DNA of 64,000 nucleotides from positions 163,472,869 through 163,536,868 of the forward strand of contig JAVHZZ010000004.1 in NCBI GenBank assembly GCA_036250195.1, in the 5' to 3' direction. Positions 48,744 to 61,055 of the stretch are shown piece by piece. Every line of letters starts with the position of its first letter. The stretch's first letter is position 1. Position numbers and translations under genes: made by a program. The notes below the pieces were generated by a model. The model saw only the letters and a program-made list of their open reading frames with translations. It did not search any database and was not told the origin of the DNA. The stretch is from Mixophyes australis (lineage: Eukaryota; Chordata; Amphibia; Anura; Limnodynastidae).

Positions 48744-50865
48744 TATAGGAAACTAGCAAATATGACTTATTCATTGCCAAGTGTGATTTTTTTATTGCGG
48801 AATTTAAGGTCCTCAAAATGGCCAAATTTCATCAAACTGCATAATATTTAGAATAATTCTAGCATCTCCAATGGACTCCATCCACTCTAGAATTCAACAT
48901 TCATGAGTCTGGATCTCAGAAGCATTGATAGCTCACAGTTTGGTATGAGCTTTCTCCTAGATGCATGATTTGTAGTCAATAGTACAATACTTCTCTATTC
49001 ATGTCAATTCTATGTCATGTCATATTGCACAGACTCCGTTTGTCTCCTGAATTTTGAAAATTTTGTTCCTGGAAATATCTAATTTTAATACAGGGTACTT
49101 GGACAGTACAACTTCTCTTTTTTGGCAACTTTTATACTTTCCAAAAGAAAGTGGGCAGCAGTGATGAACCCGTTAAAAATAAAAACTGCAGTAAGAAAGA
49201 CAAATAACCTTGGCTTTAGGATGATTCAACACTACAAAACCCTAACACTTTGTCAAAAGCTCAGCAGGACTGAAGAGCTGACAAAACATAACACCATCGC
49301 ATTTGGCTAATTTGATACTGACCCACACACAATAAATACAGAAAAAAATCAATGGTTATTCTAAAGTAAGATAAAGAGATTTTGTCATGAATCCCTTACA
49401 GCAAAGCTGCCAACTCTCGGGAACTAAAACCAAGTATCCTCTTGTCTGATACCATTAAATTGTCTGACAGTGCAGTAAAACATGGCACAGGCTCAAAAGT
49501 GCACATGCTGAATATCTAGGAAAATAGTCACAGCAAGATGTGAGAATGACTTAAAAGGTTGCAATAATTGGACTCCTATTTCTATGCTGGCTTGCAAAAG
49601 GTTATAATAAATATATCACCTATCAGTCACTTTTTTGGAAGGACAGTCTCTTATAAAGTCACATCTTTCCGTCCTTCTTTACATCAAAATTGTCTTTCCA
49701 CTTTGATGAACAGATATTGTGGACAATCTCACCTATCGTCTCATAAAAAGTGTCTGTTCTGCTTTTAAACTTACAATATTAACCACTGTGTTTATTATTA
49801 CATGTTATGTTTTGCTCTGCAGTATTTATATTATGTATACTAAGCGCTATCTTATCATTATTATACAAAAAGATGTAAAGGGTGATGCATAGCTATGAAC
49901 ACAAGACAAAGTCATTTTTTTTCTATACCAAATGTTAAGTGTCACTCTTTGGCCATCTGAAGTCACTGAATCATATCCAATTACTGTTCTTTTTCCTCAT
50001 ATTATAAGCCATACATTGCAATATGAGAGATCTCACAACAACATTTTAATGGCAATCTGCTGCATTTTGAAAGGGGGGATTTCAGTTTTGCCTATCATCA
50101 AAATACCACATACATTACCTACACTTATTACTTGGAAAAAGCCTACATATCACACGTGCCAGTATTTGTGGTGAAGATAGTGGTGCTGCTGTTTTACTTT
50201 ATATTTTAATCATTAATCTGCTTTGTTGCGGGGTTCCGGAAACTGTAATCCACCCTGCGCTTGTCTATGGGAGTGTCCCAGTCAAGGTGTTACGTATACG
50301 GAAAGCCTAACTATATTAGAATCTGCAGCTCAGATAACATTTCTATGGGGGGGTATCTAGCAAGAAGACCACCTCCTGGATTGATGCATAGTTCAGGATG
50401 CTGTTACTCAGCCCATTCTGAGTGGGGATTTGTTTCCTGCTTTTTCTTCTGTTTTGCTTTTATTGGCATTCTCTCATTAAAATGAAATATAGTAGCACTA
50501 ATCACTGTATCCTGTTGTATGAAGCTGTGTTATTGCTATAAAACATTGCTTGAAAGTTTCCTCTCCTTTGTTGGATTCACTGATTGCATCTGACAGCCAG
50601 GCGTGACTTCCCTATGTCCTGACGTGACCTCCCAATACGGCTTATTTCCTACCTGTTTTAAAGGGATTTGTGTATAACATCAATCTACTTGTCTGTCCAC
50701 AAAGTACTATAGGGATTAAGAAGGTAATTTAAAAAAAACTGGGATCTCATTACCCAATAAGATTACACTGATGTCTGGCTGGAACCTTCCATACATCATG
50801 ATGTGAATTGTTTTAAACCAGTACTTTTTAGAACATCATCCTCCAGAACTACAATTATTATATAT

Positions 50866-51238
50866 TGTGGCAAGAGCCCGCTACTATAGAAGCACACGCG
50901 TACAACTTCTTCCTTTTTATGGTTCTTTATTGTCAGGATGGTAATAATGTTTTGACACCGTATACTTGCACAGCAATTATGGAGACCCTCAACGCTTACT
51001 ATACATAGTCCAGCTCTCTGTCCAGATCAGCCAGCTAGCCCAGCGTTGATCTTCCTGAACAATGAAACAAGCAGGGTTTTATACCTGACACTCCTCCCAC
51101 AGGCCTAGCTTGATGGACAGGTGACACACCCACATTCTCTTTAAAAGGAAACGCCCATCCCTGGCTCTGTTTAGACTATCAGACCCACCCTGTCTGTTTG
51201 CTGAGAGGAAGCAGCTTTTAAATCATGTAAGTAAACCA
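50866..51238 (-). mobile_element. Possible solo LTR
   Basis: On the minus strand the region has AATAAAGAACCATAAAAAGG near its end (polyadenylation signal) and finishes GGGCTCTTGCCACA; the plus-strand left edge is TGTGGCAAGAGCCCGC. A TG...CA outline and a poly(A) signal fit an LTR, but the other border and a target duplication were not established and no second copy is in the window. Confidence 0.35.
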
Positions 51239-51363
51239 ATTTTAAACTACACATATGTTTTTACCTGGTTTAATCTCCACCTAGGTACATAACTGTGCCA
51301 ATGTTTTACTCTACTTCCCTGCTTTCTCTGCATATTGCCAGCTAAATGCCTCTTTTTGTTACA

Positions 51364-51408
51364 ATATTTATTACCATTTATTTGTATAGCACCAACTTTT
51401 TGTACAGG
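51364..51408 (-). repeat. Decayed SINE/LINE tail fragment
   Basis: On the minus strand AAAAAGTTGGTGCTATACAA ATAAATGGTAATAAAT, a worn version of the GGCGCTATATAAATAAATG tail. Confidence 0.4.
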
Positions 51409-53093
51409 ATTGTATAATGACAATGTATATTCATTCATATTAGGCTGTGAACCATTCTGGTGGGTTTAGTTGTTAATATAATTGCATTTTAAATACTGAT
51501 GGCAAAACACAGTTTTAGATAACTGCCGATTGATACATTTACCTCTCTGTGTGCAAATGTGTAGCAATAGTAATGCCACAATCATATAAAAATATGCGCA
51601 TTTGTCAGACATAAACTTTTATTTCCTAAAACCTTTCTGCTCCAGTTGTGCAGTTAAATGAATTACCGTTATTTGAATTGATCAGTAAAACACATGTAAA
51701 ATGATTTTGTTCAATAAATGGGAGACTGAAAGTTGTTAAGTAAGATTGAGGTGCTGAATGTGACTGTGTTCTTTCTTGTGGAAGTGCTAAGAAGGTGTGG
51801 CAGTGAAGCAGTATTGCCATTAAACCTATTAACCCACATTTATTATACGCAAAACTTGAATATTCCTGAGCTAAAGCTAGCCGTGCACAATGTAATACCA
51901 AACACCTAACGGTCAAATCTGTATATTGGCAATACACTATAACTGAACAGATCCTGCCCTTAAGATGCCATGACAAGCAACTGCATCCCCCACTGCATCT
52001 GGTCATCTTACACTCCCTTTTGTTTATGCCTCTTCTGATGATGTCACACATGCATTGATGGAAATTACCAACTCAACAAATCAATTTCGATCCGATTTAA
52101 TTTTGATTTGTCCGCATAGTGCTAATCATGCTGCACTGATCAGACAATTTATCAAGAAAATTGCCAAGTTTACCATTCAAGTGCCCAGTTTAATATACAT
52201 CTGAAAAACATTTTTACCTCTAAAAGAGATAAGTAGCTTTTGCATTACAGCTAACAGTTTCCGAGTTCTGAATGATTGGAAACACTTAAGAAACACACCG
52301 GTGACGTCAACCACAGAGGCATAATAACAAAGCTATTGCTCACTGACTGACTTCAGCATGTGGGATGTGTCTTTTGCTGTTTGTGATGATTTAGCACCAA
52401 AACCACTGGATAAACTGATTACCTTTGGAAGACAATACATCATATTGTGCTTTCTAGAGACTTTACCTTTATTTTCAAGAAAGCATCAGTCCTTTAGTAA
52501 TATCTTAGAACCAAGACCCCAGGCAATGAGTTTCAACCATCACAAAGGTCTTGTCACTAAGCTTACATAAACAGATCATTAAGTTGGCACTGTACGAAAT
52601 ACAATGAGAAATAAATGACGCTCCTTAATAGTAATATTTTCCTAGTCTTATTTTTTCTTCTTTAAAATTTCCTACAATATATAATCTGAGGTGGGCCTGG
52701 CACCAGAAATTGATTACTCTGCTGAGTTTTCTGCCAAAATAATAGGTAGCTTACATGACTATGGTAAAATACAACATTAAACCTCACTGTTGTTACTAAA
52801 GACACATTAACATTCAATTTGATGACACAACAGTGCTTCCCCAATAAAAGTATTTCTTTATAAATTGTGTCAACTTCTGATTGCCATTTAGAAGCCTTCC
52901 CTTCTAGCTCTATGTTGATATGCGGTACAGAACGTATGATAGGTAAAACTTTGCATTTACAGCTTTTGGTGCAAACATACACAACTCTGTGTCAACAATA
53001 CATTCAATTCAACAGTACATTTGACCATGTTCTGGATGTTTGTGAATATGGGACATCATGCATGTAATATTTGTCAACAACTACATCGCAATT

Positions 53094-53191
53094 GGGCGTC
53101 ACGGTGGCACAGTATGTGGCAATGTTGCACTGCCGCACTGGGTACAGTTCCAACTAGGGAGATATATGCATAGAGTTTATATGATCTGGTG
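53094..53191 (+). repeat. V-SINE-like SINE head fragment
   Basis: GGGCGTCACGGTGGCACAGT, then GCCGCACTGGGTACAGTTCC and ATAGAGTTTATATGATCTGG correspond to the tRNA-like head and the start of the central domain. The 3' part is missing. A similar scrap, GATCTGCATAGAGTTTGTAT, is at 45181-45200. Confidence 0.6.
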
Positions 53192-54228
53192 TTGCTATAA
53201 AAATACAGCATAATAATATACATGCAATATTTCAATTAAAAAAAATGATATAATAACATTTTAGCAAAGACATTTATAAAAATAAGGAAAAACACAGTTA
53301 ACCTTTCTATTGGGTTCACTATTTTAGTGATATAACGTCTTCCAGTAACAAGGTTAATGAAATGATGGCAGCTCCTCTCCCATTGGGATCACTTAAAAAC
53401 CCCAGTTCCTTCCATTATTCCAATAGCCCCCACTGTTGACCATTATTGCCTCAGCGGTGCCATAACAGCACATCCGGAGAGTGGAAGAAAAAGCACATAA
53501 CTCAACACGTTATTCCTGATTTCACAACTGCAATGTTTTCCTCAGAATTCCCACACCTTTTCATTAAGAGCAAAAACTCTACAATACCAGATGTCAAGAT
53601 AATATATCTGATTTGTGCAAATAAAGCTGACGTCAATAAAGATTTTTTTTTTTTTTTGCGCAGCATTTATTTATAGCTTCAGTTTTCCCTCTCTATGGTT
53701 TTTGGCTAAAATTACTATGTTGTTCCAGTTTCCTCAGACATCAGGGACTGGGAGTGACTGAAGTCATGGCAGAGCAGTTGTGGAAAGCTAAGAAAAATTC
53801 AATGCACACTAAAATCTTTATTCATTTAAATCCAGACATAACAAATTCTATGATAACCTGACACACTTAAACTACAATGAGCACAATTAATCTATTATGT
53901 TGGATGATTTTACTGGATAATGGCAAAATCATTGGGTAGTAATTGGGTAATAATATACAGTAGAGACCGTCACAAGAAGTCTCATGACTAGTATTCAATC
54001 TACAGATTCAGATGGTTTGAAACACATTCACAATATTAGCTGAGGCAACAATTTTAAGGTTAGTGGCTCTGTAAAATATTAATGTATAACCTCATACAAA
54101 CAGCTTCTTGTTTTGGAATAGTAGTCATTAGGCTGTACCATGAGATTCCTTTGATCCATACTTATCCATACAGGTATAAATTACATCTATTATCTATAAA
54201 TAACATGGATGGTAATAACAGAACATAC

Positions 54229-54321
54229 CTGACACAAAAGTAAAGGACAACTGGACCAGACTTTTTGGGGAAATCATGTTCAAGTACTCTTCTGTCCAAC
54301 TGTAACCAGTTCAAATGTCCC
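54229..54321 (-). CDS. frmd4a: frmd4a coding exon, FERM F1 lobe, second part (93 nt)
   Basis: The minus-strand acceptor is TTCTCTTTGACAG and the donor GTATGT. With the two bases carried over, the exon reads T, then GHLNWLQLDRRVLEHDF, PKKSGPVVLYFCV, and leaves AG for the Arg codon completed downstream. It covers the end of the F1 lobe; the WLQLD and KK.GP...F.VRFY pattern is the usual F1-to-F2 transition of FERM proteins. It sits between a 6.1-kb intron on its 5' side and an 18.9-kb intron on its 3' side. A longer open frame runs through the exon into both introns (54162-54485), but those extensions (for instance the hydrophobic run before the exon) are intron sequence, not protein. The match to my memory of mammalian FRMD4A is essentially exact over this exon. 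Confidence 0.93.
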
Positions 54322-55012
54322 CTGTCAAAGAGAATGATATCATGTGTTATATTGTATGAAATAGTTTTAACAGAGCAGAAGGAGATGGAGTGGTAATCTA
54401 TCAATATTAACAATGAGTAGACAATGTGGTACCAAATCCAGAAAAGATAGGGAAATGCAAAAGAAAAGTATACAAGTTTCAGCAATAGGCATACCGGCTT
54501 TTATTTACAATTTAAGGCTAAAACAATTTCCTCTGCACTTACTTATTACTTTCAATGATTCAATTTAATTACGTGCAGAGACAAAACAATAATTCATTTT
54601 TTGAAAATAATTGTAACTGTGGGCCATGAAACTATACCGTTGTGTACTGAGTCTATAAATTTGGCTCCCAAATGCACTCTCTCAATATTCATTTGATTTG
54701 AAAGTCTGACCTCATGTCTATTCTATCTGATTGGTGTCCTTCATTTGATTAAGATCATATTTGAAATAAATCAGAATTGAGACCAGTACAGCTATTGTTT
54801 GAGACACATTTATACCTTCCATTGACATAGAGAGATGACAGATACAGAAAGCTCCAAACAACGTTACAATTATTAATATTTTTAACACTCTTAATTAACT
54901 GATTATATTAATTGTTTCATCCTGTGTGTTCATCATTATCACCCTTCTTGTAAACTCTCTGAATCATGGGAATCACATATAGGTATGTTAGAGAAAATAC
55001 TAATAAAAACTG

Positions 55013-55213
55013 CTTCCAAAAACATACTGGTAGGTTAATTGGCTGCTATCTAAAGTGACCCTAGTCTGTGTCTGTCTGTGTGTGTCTGTGTGTGTCTGTT
55101 TGTGTGTTAGGGAATTTAGACTGTAAGCTCCAATGGGGCAGGGACTGATGTGAGTTCTCTGTACTGAGCTGCGGAATTTGTACCGCTATATAAATAAATG
55201 ATGATGATGATGG
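55013..55213 (+). repeat. V-SINE-like SINE, 5'-truncated
   Basis: Starts at CTTCCAAAAACATACTGGTA inside the central domain, then GACCCTAGTCTGTGTCTGTC, a GTCTGTGT tract, GGGGCAGGGACTGATGTGAG and CGCTATATAAATAAATGATG. Confidence 0.85.
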
Positions 55214-58188
55214 TAGGAAAATATGGCATAGTTATTTGTTGCTGCATATAGTACTGTCCTAGGAGTTATAACCTGCTTGACATAAATATGTGTATTTAGT
55301 ACGAATGTTACACTATTTATTATGACTTTAGGAATTAAAATGTAATCCTTTAATAATTGCAAGACTTTGTAATGATGCCCGAATGACACTCTGACACTAA
55401 TTATTTTAATTTTAGCACTGCAGCCCTTCAAGGAAATGACAGCAATTTCAATTTGCACTTCAGGGTTTATATCCATATTGAGTCTACAACATACTTGAAA
55501 TGCTTAGAGCTCCTCTAGCATAGTTCCTTCACAATTATATGCACTGAGCATTCAGAGGACTGATACAAGCTATAAAATTCATTTTATTATTCAAACTAAT
55601 ATATATCTTGCTTTTCAGTTTACATTCAGCAACATAGTATTCCATATACCGTACACATTCGTGATTTGGCACAAATGTTTTTATTTAATAAGTTGGTGCA
55701 AATAAGGTACTGTAACCATCGCAACTAAACTTTGATCGCTCTAGCGCAAACTACATTAATGTAAGTAAATATAAGACTGCCTAATATCAGCCTTATCACA
55801 TTAGCTCTATTTGAAACTGGTCAATTAGGTAAAACACCTTAATATTGTTTTTACATCTGGGAAAAAGTCAAAGAAGAGATAAAGATAATTGTGTTACTCT
55901 TTACCAGATACATATTTTGAGGATAATCTGGAGTGAAATTGTGTTTTAGCGGGATTTCTGGGCAACAGAACCCCCCAAGCACATGTCTGTTAAGGGTCTA
56001 CATAAGTTTGGTAAATATTCTCAGCAGCTATATAATTTTTGTGATAACGCCTACCTGACATTTTTGCTATATCATTTCCAGTGCTAATTTTTGAATTGCC
56101 CATAATGTTAATCATGCAACTATTTGAGACATTTTGTGTTGTTTTGTGAAGGTGTTGATTGCTAGATTTGCAAAGTTACTTTATTTTTAACACCTTGAAA
56201 CATTTTAGTCATAGTCATAGGTCACCAACACAAACAAAAGACACCTTGCACAGACTATGCTCTTTACATAGCCTGATTAAATTCCCCTATGTATGTAGAG
56301 GACACAGTTAAAGATGACATACTTTGACAAATGTAATTTGTATTTCAGAGAAGTGTTCAATGTTGTCTAGTGTAGAGGGCATGTACCATACAATTTAATA
56401 GATTTCTCTTCCGCCAACCTATGTTTGAAATTAACTTATTGATTTGAATAGTTTTTGCCTCCTAGCATAAACAACTACAAGGGAAGGACAGAAACAGAAA
56501 GTCATGTAAGCAATTAATTGTTGGCCGCAACAGATGTACATTTTAAGTGCGGATGTAGTACACAGACATGACATATTTACTGAGCCCTAGTTTACAATGA
56601 CTTATTACTGAACTGCAGTCTTACAAACTGTACTGTTGTATACTGTAAAGAGAGTATTTTTCTCACTGTTGTGTATTCTGTATTTGGATGCCTCTGTGAA
56701 AGCATGAGAAACATGGAGGTGGAATGAAGGTGACAAAGAAACCACTGATCACTGCAGGTTACATTATTATAGTTTTCTTTCCTTTTTTATCTGATTTTTA
56801 GGCTTTTATGTTCCTTTAAAACAAGGATTCGAGAAATCAGCTATTGTTTAATGCATTTAGAGCTGAAAAGGAAACATGGAGTAATTTAACACCACATCGT
56901 TAGGTAAATTTGTTTTCCATTAAATAGAACAGCAGCAGATTAAACACTTTTCAGGAAATTCAGGTTTTGAAATGTACAATTTATTTGTTAAAGTTCTCGA
57001 ATGAAAACATGAAACGTTTATTAGTTGTACTCTTGTTAATATAGGTTAAAAAAAACAAGCAATATGTACAATGAACTGTTCATCAGATATTCCACCAGCT
57101 TAGTGCAACAAATCCAGTGCATGTGATATAGAGTCCAATGTGATTTGTGGAGGTGGAAATCTCTTACACAGAATGACTTAATGTTGTCACAGCTCTATAC
57201 TGGATTGCTTGTGAGACCATACATGCATGAAGTCAACAGCTTTCCAAAAGCTTCAACACAAAGCATATTAATGAAAACTTCAAAAAGTAGCTGTTCCTCA
57301 TTAAAACAGGCTGAGAGATTCAAGACATTACTAAGAAGGCAAATGTAATACAGGTGGTGCTTACAGGCCACGTAGGAGCATTTCACGGGTAGAGGTCACA
57401 GACTGCTGTACTGATTAAACGACTGTCTATAGTATTTCCTTTGCTATTTATTACACATTGGTGAAGCTCACTGAACACTTCGGGAAACTGGCTTTGGAGA
57501 GGTAAAATTTGGAACATAGGAATAAAGCAATATAGTTGACCTAATGTGGTACAGGAAGGGGGGTAGCATACAAATAATTGTATAAGCAGTATAAAGCATT
57601 GTGGGTATAGTAAAAGGGTGGATGTGCAGTTCCTAATGCATAATTATCTAACCACAACTGTGTGTGCCACTGGACCTAATTTGCTAAAGCAATATTTTCA
57701 TGCGCATATAGAACACTAAAATAAAGTGGCGCTGTTAAAAAAGCACAAACTTGAAGGCATTCTTGTTTTGCAGATCACAGCAGAGCCGAGTAACAGGCAT
57801 TGATCTTAACACCTAACAAAAGGCAATATAAGCTAGTGTCATTCAATTTAAGCACAGAAGATACACCCAGCCCACAGAAAGACACTAATAAACCATCTTA
57901 TTTGATATTTCAGGAATCAACAAATAAGATACTTGTATTAACAACAGCTTCAAATTACCATTATTATCTTGCTGTTTAAGAGGTTCTGCTTTGTGCACTA
58001 TAGACTTAGCAAACAAAAAAATCTGGGTTACCCCTGATCCCACTTTTCTCTGGAAAGAGCATTTTATTCAAAGCATTTTCTATGTGTGATGGTCTCTTCG
58101 GGTAGGCTTTCTTCATATTGCACAGTGGGAAAGCTCTGTGAAAGTATTTAGACTGCACTATGTATGCCTTTGGACAGATTCCTGTAGT

Positions 58189-58548
58189 GCAGCACAGTGG
58201 CCTAGTGGCTAGCACTTGTGCTTCACAGCAATGGGGTCATAAGTTTGATTCCCAACCATGGCCTTATCTGTGTGGAGTTTGTATGTTCTCCCTGTGTTTG
58301 TGTGGGTTTCCTCTGGGTGCTCCAGTTTCCTCCCACACTCCAAAAACATACTGGTAGGTTAATTGGCTGCTATCAAAAATTGACCCTAGTCTCTACCTCT
58401 CTGTATGTATATGTCTATGTGTGTGAGTGTGTGTCTATATTAGGGAATTTAGACAGTAAGCTACAATGGGGCAGGGACTGATGTGAATGAGTTCTCTGTA
58501 CAGTGCTGTGGAATTAGTGGCGCTATATAAATAAATGATGATGATGAC
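58189..58548 (+). repeat. V-SINE-like SINE, full length
   Basis: Head GCAGCACAGTGGCCTAGTGG, B-box region AAGTTTGATTCCC, central domain TTTGTGTGGGTTTCCTCTGG, GGGGCAGGGACTGATGTGAA, and a GATGATGATGA tail. The A box TGGCCTAGTGG is intact. Confidence 0.9.
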
Positions 58549-58950
58549 CGTACTTACCTACTTTTTGTTAAAGAGCAAGTGCAACATAATACCATGACCC
58601 CATCCCACGCTATGCAATGACGCGGTCACGTCATTGGATAGCCCTCTGTAGAACCCATAGCATAGGTTAACAGAGGGAAGTAGGAAGATATCTATAATCT
58701 ATCTTCGCATGTATTCTCTAGCTCTCTACAGCTGCAGTAGGACTGCTGAAACCTCTTGGATACAAAAAAATTTTTTTTTTCAATAAAGCTGTTTTTCTCT
58801 TTTTGCTTTTATTTAGACATTGTTTGCTTTTTTTTTACTTATTTAACTTTATTATTCTTTTTCTTTAAAGTAAAAGTGGAACTGTTGCCCAAGTCTGGGC
58901 TTTCAATCCCACTGCGTATGTGTGAACTTCTAAAGTCAGACATTGCATGC

Positions 58951-59167
58951 GCATAGGTTACCAGACTGGCTACCCAAGTCTGAAAGTAGGAGTCCTCATA
59001 CCTCTTAGCATCACTCAGCTGCCCCCAATTCCTAGTGAAGTCGGCAGGATAGGGGCCTCTGTGATGCGATTTGTCGTAGATCGCATTATTTTAGCCCGTT
59101 TCCCCTCTACACTCACAGTTCACCTCCCCTCCTGGATCTCACTGAGGAGATAAAAAGGCAAGTATGA
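58951..59167. mobile_element. MITE-like repeat, GCATACTTGCCAAC family, diverged
   Basis: GCATAGGTTACCAGACTGGC at the left and AAAAGGCAAGTATGAT at the right, with CCTAGTGAAGTCGGCAGGAT and GATGCGATTTGTCGTAGATC inside as in 13161-13412 and 22306-22568. Confidence 0.5.
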
Positions 59168-60407
59168 TTTACATATAGCTGGGACCTCTGCTCAATTTAA
59201 CAAAAGAAAATATTCCTAATGTGCAAGTAGGAATTACTTTCACCTGACTTTTTAGACTTTTTATTGTAATCAAAGATAACAAGGCATAATGGACATACAA
59301 AACCATGAGAGTAGATGGATAAATGTACTTTGGGAGCAACGACCAAGGAGAAACAAATAAACAAAATCAGACACTTCTGCACAAAATGAAGTTCAAAAAT
59401 GAAGCTGCACTGTCTGATTGTCAATTATTTAAATAGTGTTGCATGGTGATAGTGCAAATGGCTAGTTAGCAACCTGGATAATGGACAGGGAGACATCAAA
59501 TGTTAAAGAAACTGCAGCATGGTGGTCTTATAATGCATCTAAAGTATGTTTAGTTTATTAGCCATTACGAGAGTGAGAGTAAAGAGACTGTAAGGTATTC
59601 AGTTTAGTTCACATCACAGAAAGGCCTATGGACCGTTATTTAATGTAATGCTCCACACTAGGCCTTTAAACTGCACTTTAGTATTATTACAGTAATTGAT
59701 GAGTTGTGGTGTTGAACACTGCACTATACTGCTGGTCACTGTAGCACAAGTGTTTCTTATTAACTGATTCTGTTTAGCAGTTCCTGCTGTTAGAGTCCAA
59801 TAGTTGGACATGTTTATCTTTTTTAAGCATCTTTTAACTTAGCTTTGTTATTTTAGTCTAACTTAGCTATTTTATATTTTGCAGCAAATCTACTTCTGTA
59901 AAGGGGTAGGACAGGATATTACAGTAATTCAGATGTGATAATGCAAACTACAAATTAATACTGGCATACAATTTATTAGGGACTACTGAATTTAGAGAGA
60001 GTGAAACTCCTGCTATTCAAAGAATGACATGCTTAAGGCCAGGGTTGTAATTTACCCTTACATAGTAAACATAGTACCTCGGTAGTAACTGTGCACTCCT
60101 CTAGCTCATTTTTAGTACTCATCACTACCATCACCAACTTCCTGTATGATTAAGGCAAATAAATGGGAATTTGTTGTTTTCTGCCTAGTAATTAATGCCA
60201 TTGTGTACACTCCAGTCCTTCGTTGCAATTAATAGTTCATTCCTTAATGACACTGACATTGCATAAAATCACTGCTACATTGCTTCAGTTTAATTTCAGA
60301 ATTTGCATTTCCTGGTCAGCTTATCATTTAAGAATGCAGCCAGCAAGTGATGGCCAAGTGTCTAATATGTGTAAAACAATGTACGATTTTCTGACAATTA
60401 TACTTAC

Positions 60408-60502
60408 GTTTCATCTGTGAAAGCTATCCCGAAATATTCTTTCTCTTTCAGGTTGAAGTGAGATGCCACTAGATCAAGCAGCTCCTTAGCCAGCAGTTTT
60501 GG
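60408..60502 (-). CDS. frmd4a: frmd4a coding exon, FERM F1 lobe, first part (95 nt)
   Basis: Read on the minus strand, the exon follows an acceptor CTTCTTTTGTAG and is closed by the strong donor GTAAGT. It starts in phase 0 and encodes PKLLAKELLDLVASHFNL, then KEKEYFGIAFTDE, plus two bases (AC) that make a Thr with the next exon. This is the alpha-helix and following strand of the ubiquitin-like F1 lobe of a FERM domain; the motif SHFNLKEKEYFG is characteristic of FRMD4 proteins. The upstream exon with the first beta strands (and any start codon) is not in the window: the 3.5 kb to the right holds a SINE, an L2 LINE remnant and a Helitron-like element. The residues GIAFTDET favour FRMD4A over FRMD4B, which in my memory has GITFIDDT. 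Confidence 0.93.
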
Positions 60503-60736
60503 CTACAAAAGAAGAGAAATCCAGGTTAGAAACGTTTGACATCGGTGGCACAATGTGCATGCGGACATAGCTGTAGATAATTAGTACTTTTTTACTTTGT
60601 AGTGTGCAATATGCAATTCGACAATGAAAGCATTTTCATAAATATTGTTCAAAGCTGCAAAACTGCTCTAAGACCATATGAACCAAGAAGACCTCAGCTT
60701 TCATAGTCAAGCATTGCCTTCATTGTGCTAGATAAA

Positions 60737-61055
60737 TCATCATTATCATCACAATTTATTTATATAGCGCCACTGATTCAACAGCGCTGTACAACTCACT
60801 CACATCAGTCCCTGCCCCATTGGGGCTTACAGTCTAAATTCCCTAACACACACACAGACTAGGGTCAATTTGTTAGTAGCCAATTAACCTACAAGTATGT
60901 TTTTTTTGGAGTGTTGGAGGAAGCACCCGAGGAAACCCACGCAAACACGGGGACAACATACAAACTCCTCACAGATAAGGCCATGGTCGGGAATCGAACT
61001 CATGACCCCAGTGCTGTAAGGCAGAAGTGCTAACCACTACGCCACCATGCTGCCC
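60737..61055 (-). repeat. V-SINE-like SINE, near full length
   Basis: Plus-strand order is tail (CATCATTATCATCACAATTT), GCGCCACTGATTCAACAGCG, CCCCATTGGGGCTTACAGTC, CACACACACAGACTAGGGTC, a shortened central domain (part of GAGGAAACCGGAGC is missing), GGGAATCGAACTCATGACCC and GCCACCATGCTGCCC. The B-box inverse (GGGAATCGAAC) is closest to a real tRNA of all copies. Confidence 0.88.

Larger units (their letters stand above)
35321..54228 (-). other. frmd4a intron, 18.9 kb
   Basis: The largest complete intron after the 19.2-kb one. Contains two hAT elements, a hAT inside a SINE, five V-SINE copies or fragments, a GA/G tract and a possible LTR. The stretches 42.1-45.1 kb, 47.0-48.1 kb, 48.8-50.8 kb and 51.5-53.0 kb show no repeat I can name. 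Confidence 0.75.
54322..60407 (-). other. frmd4a intron, 6.1 kb
   Basis: Contains one truncated and one full-length SINE and a MITE-like repeat at 58951. The stretch 55.3-58.1 kb shows nothing I can name. Confidence 0.75.
827..60502 (-). other. frmd4a: Interior of the frmd4a gene (six FERM-domain exons and their introns)
   Basis: Six minus-strand exons of 95, 93, 85, 57, 23 and 84 nt (437 nt together) lie between these limits. Every one is bordered by AG before and GT after, and the codon phases fit: the first ends with two bases of a codon, completed by the next exon, and so on through all five junctions with no stop. The joined product starts PKLLAKELLDLVASHFNL and ends EHPSLAYC, a continuous FERM F1 lobe followed by the start of F2. 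From memory of the family, the stretch GHLNWLQLDRRVLEHDF is typical of FRMD4A, while FRMD4B has GQQNWLQLDHRVLDHDL there. The intron lengths are 6.1, 18.9, 11.3, 3.7 and 19.2 kb. The gene continues off both ends of the window. FRMD4A is known as a cytoplasmic scaffold connecting cytohesin/Arf6 and Par3 in epithelial polarity. Confidence 0.88.

Noticed and set aside
54162..54485. 107-codon frame as a complete gene
   Set aside because: Only the middle 93 nt is an exon of frmd4a; both ends are intron read-through past clear AG and GT borders.
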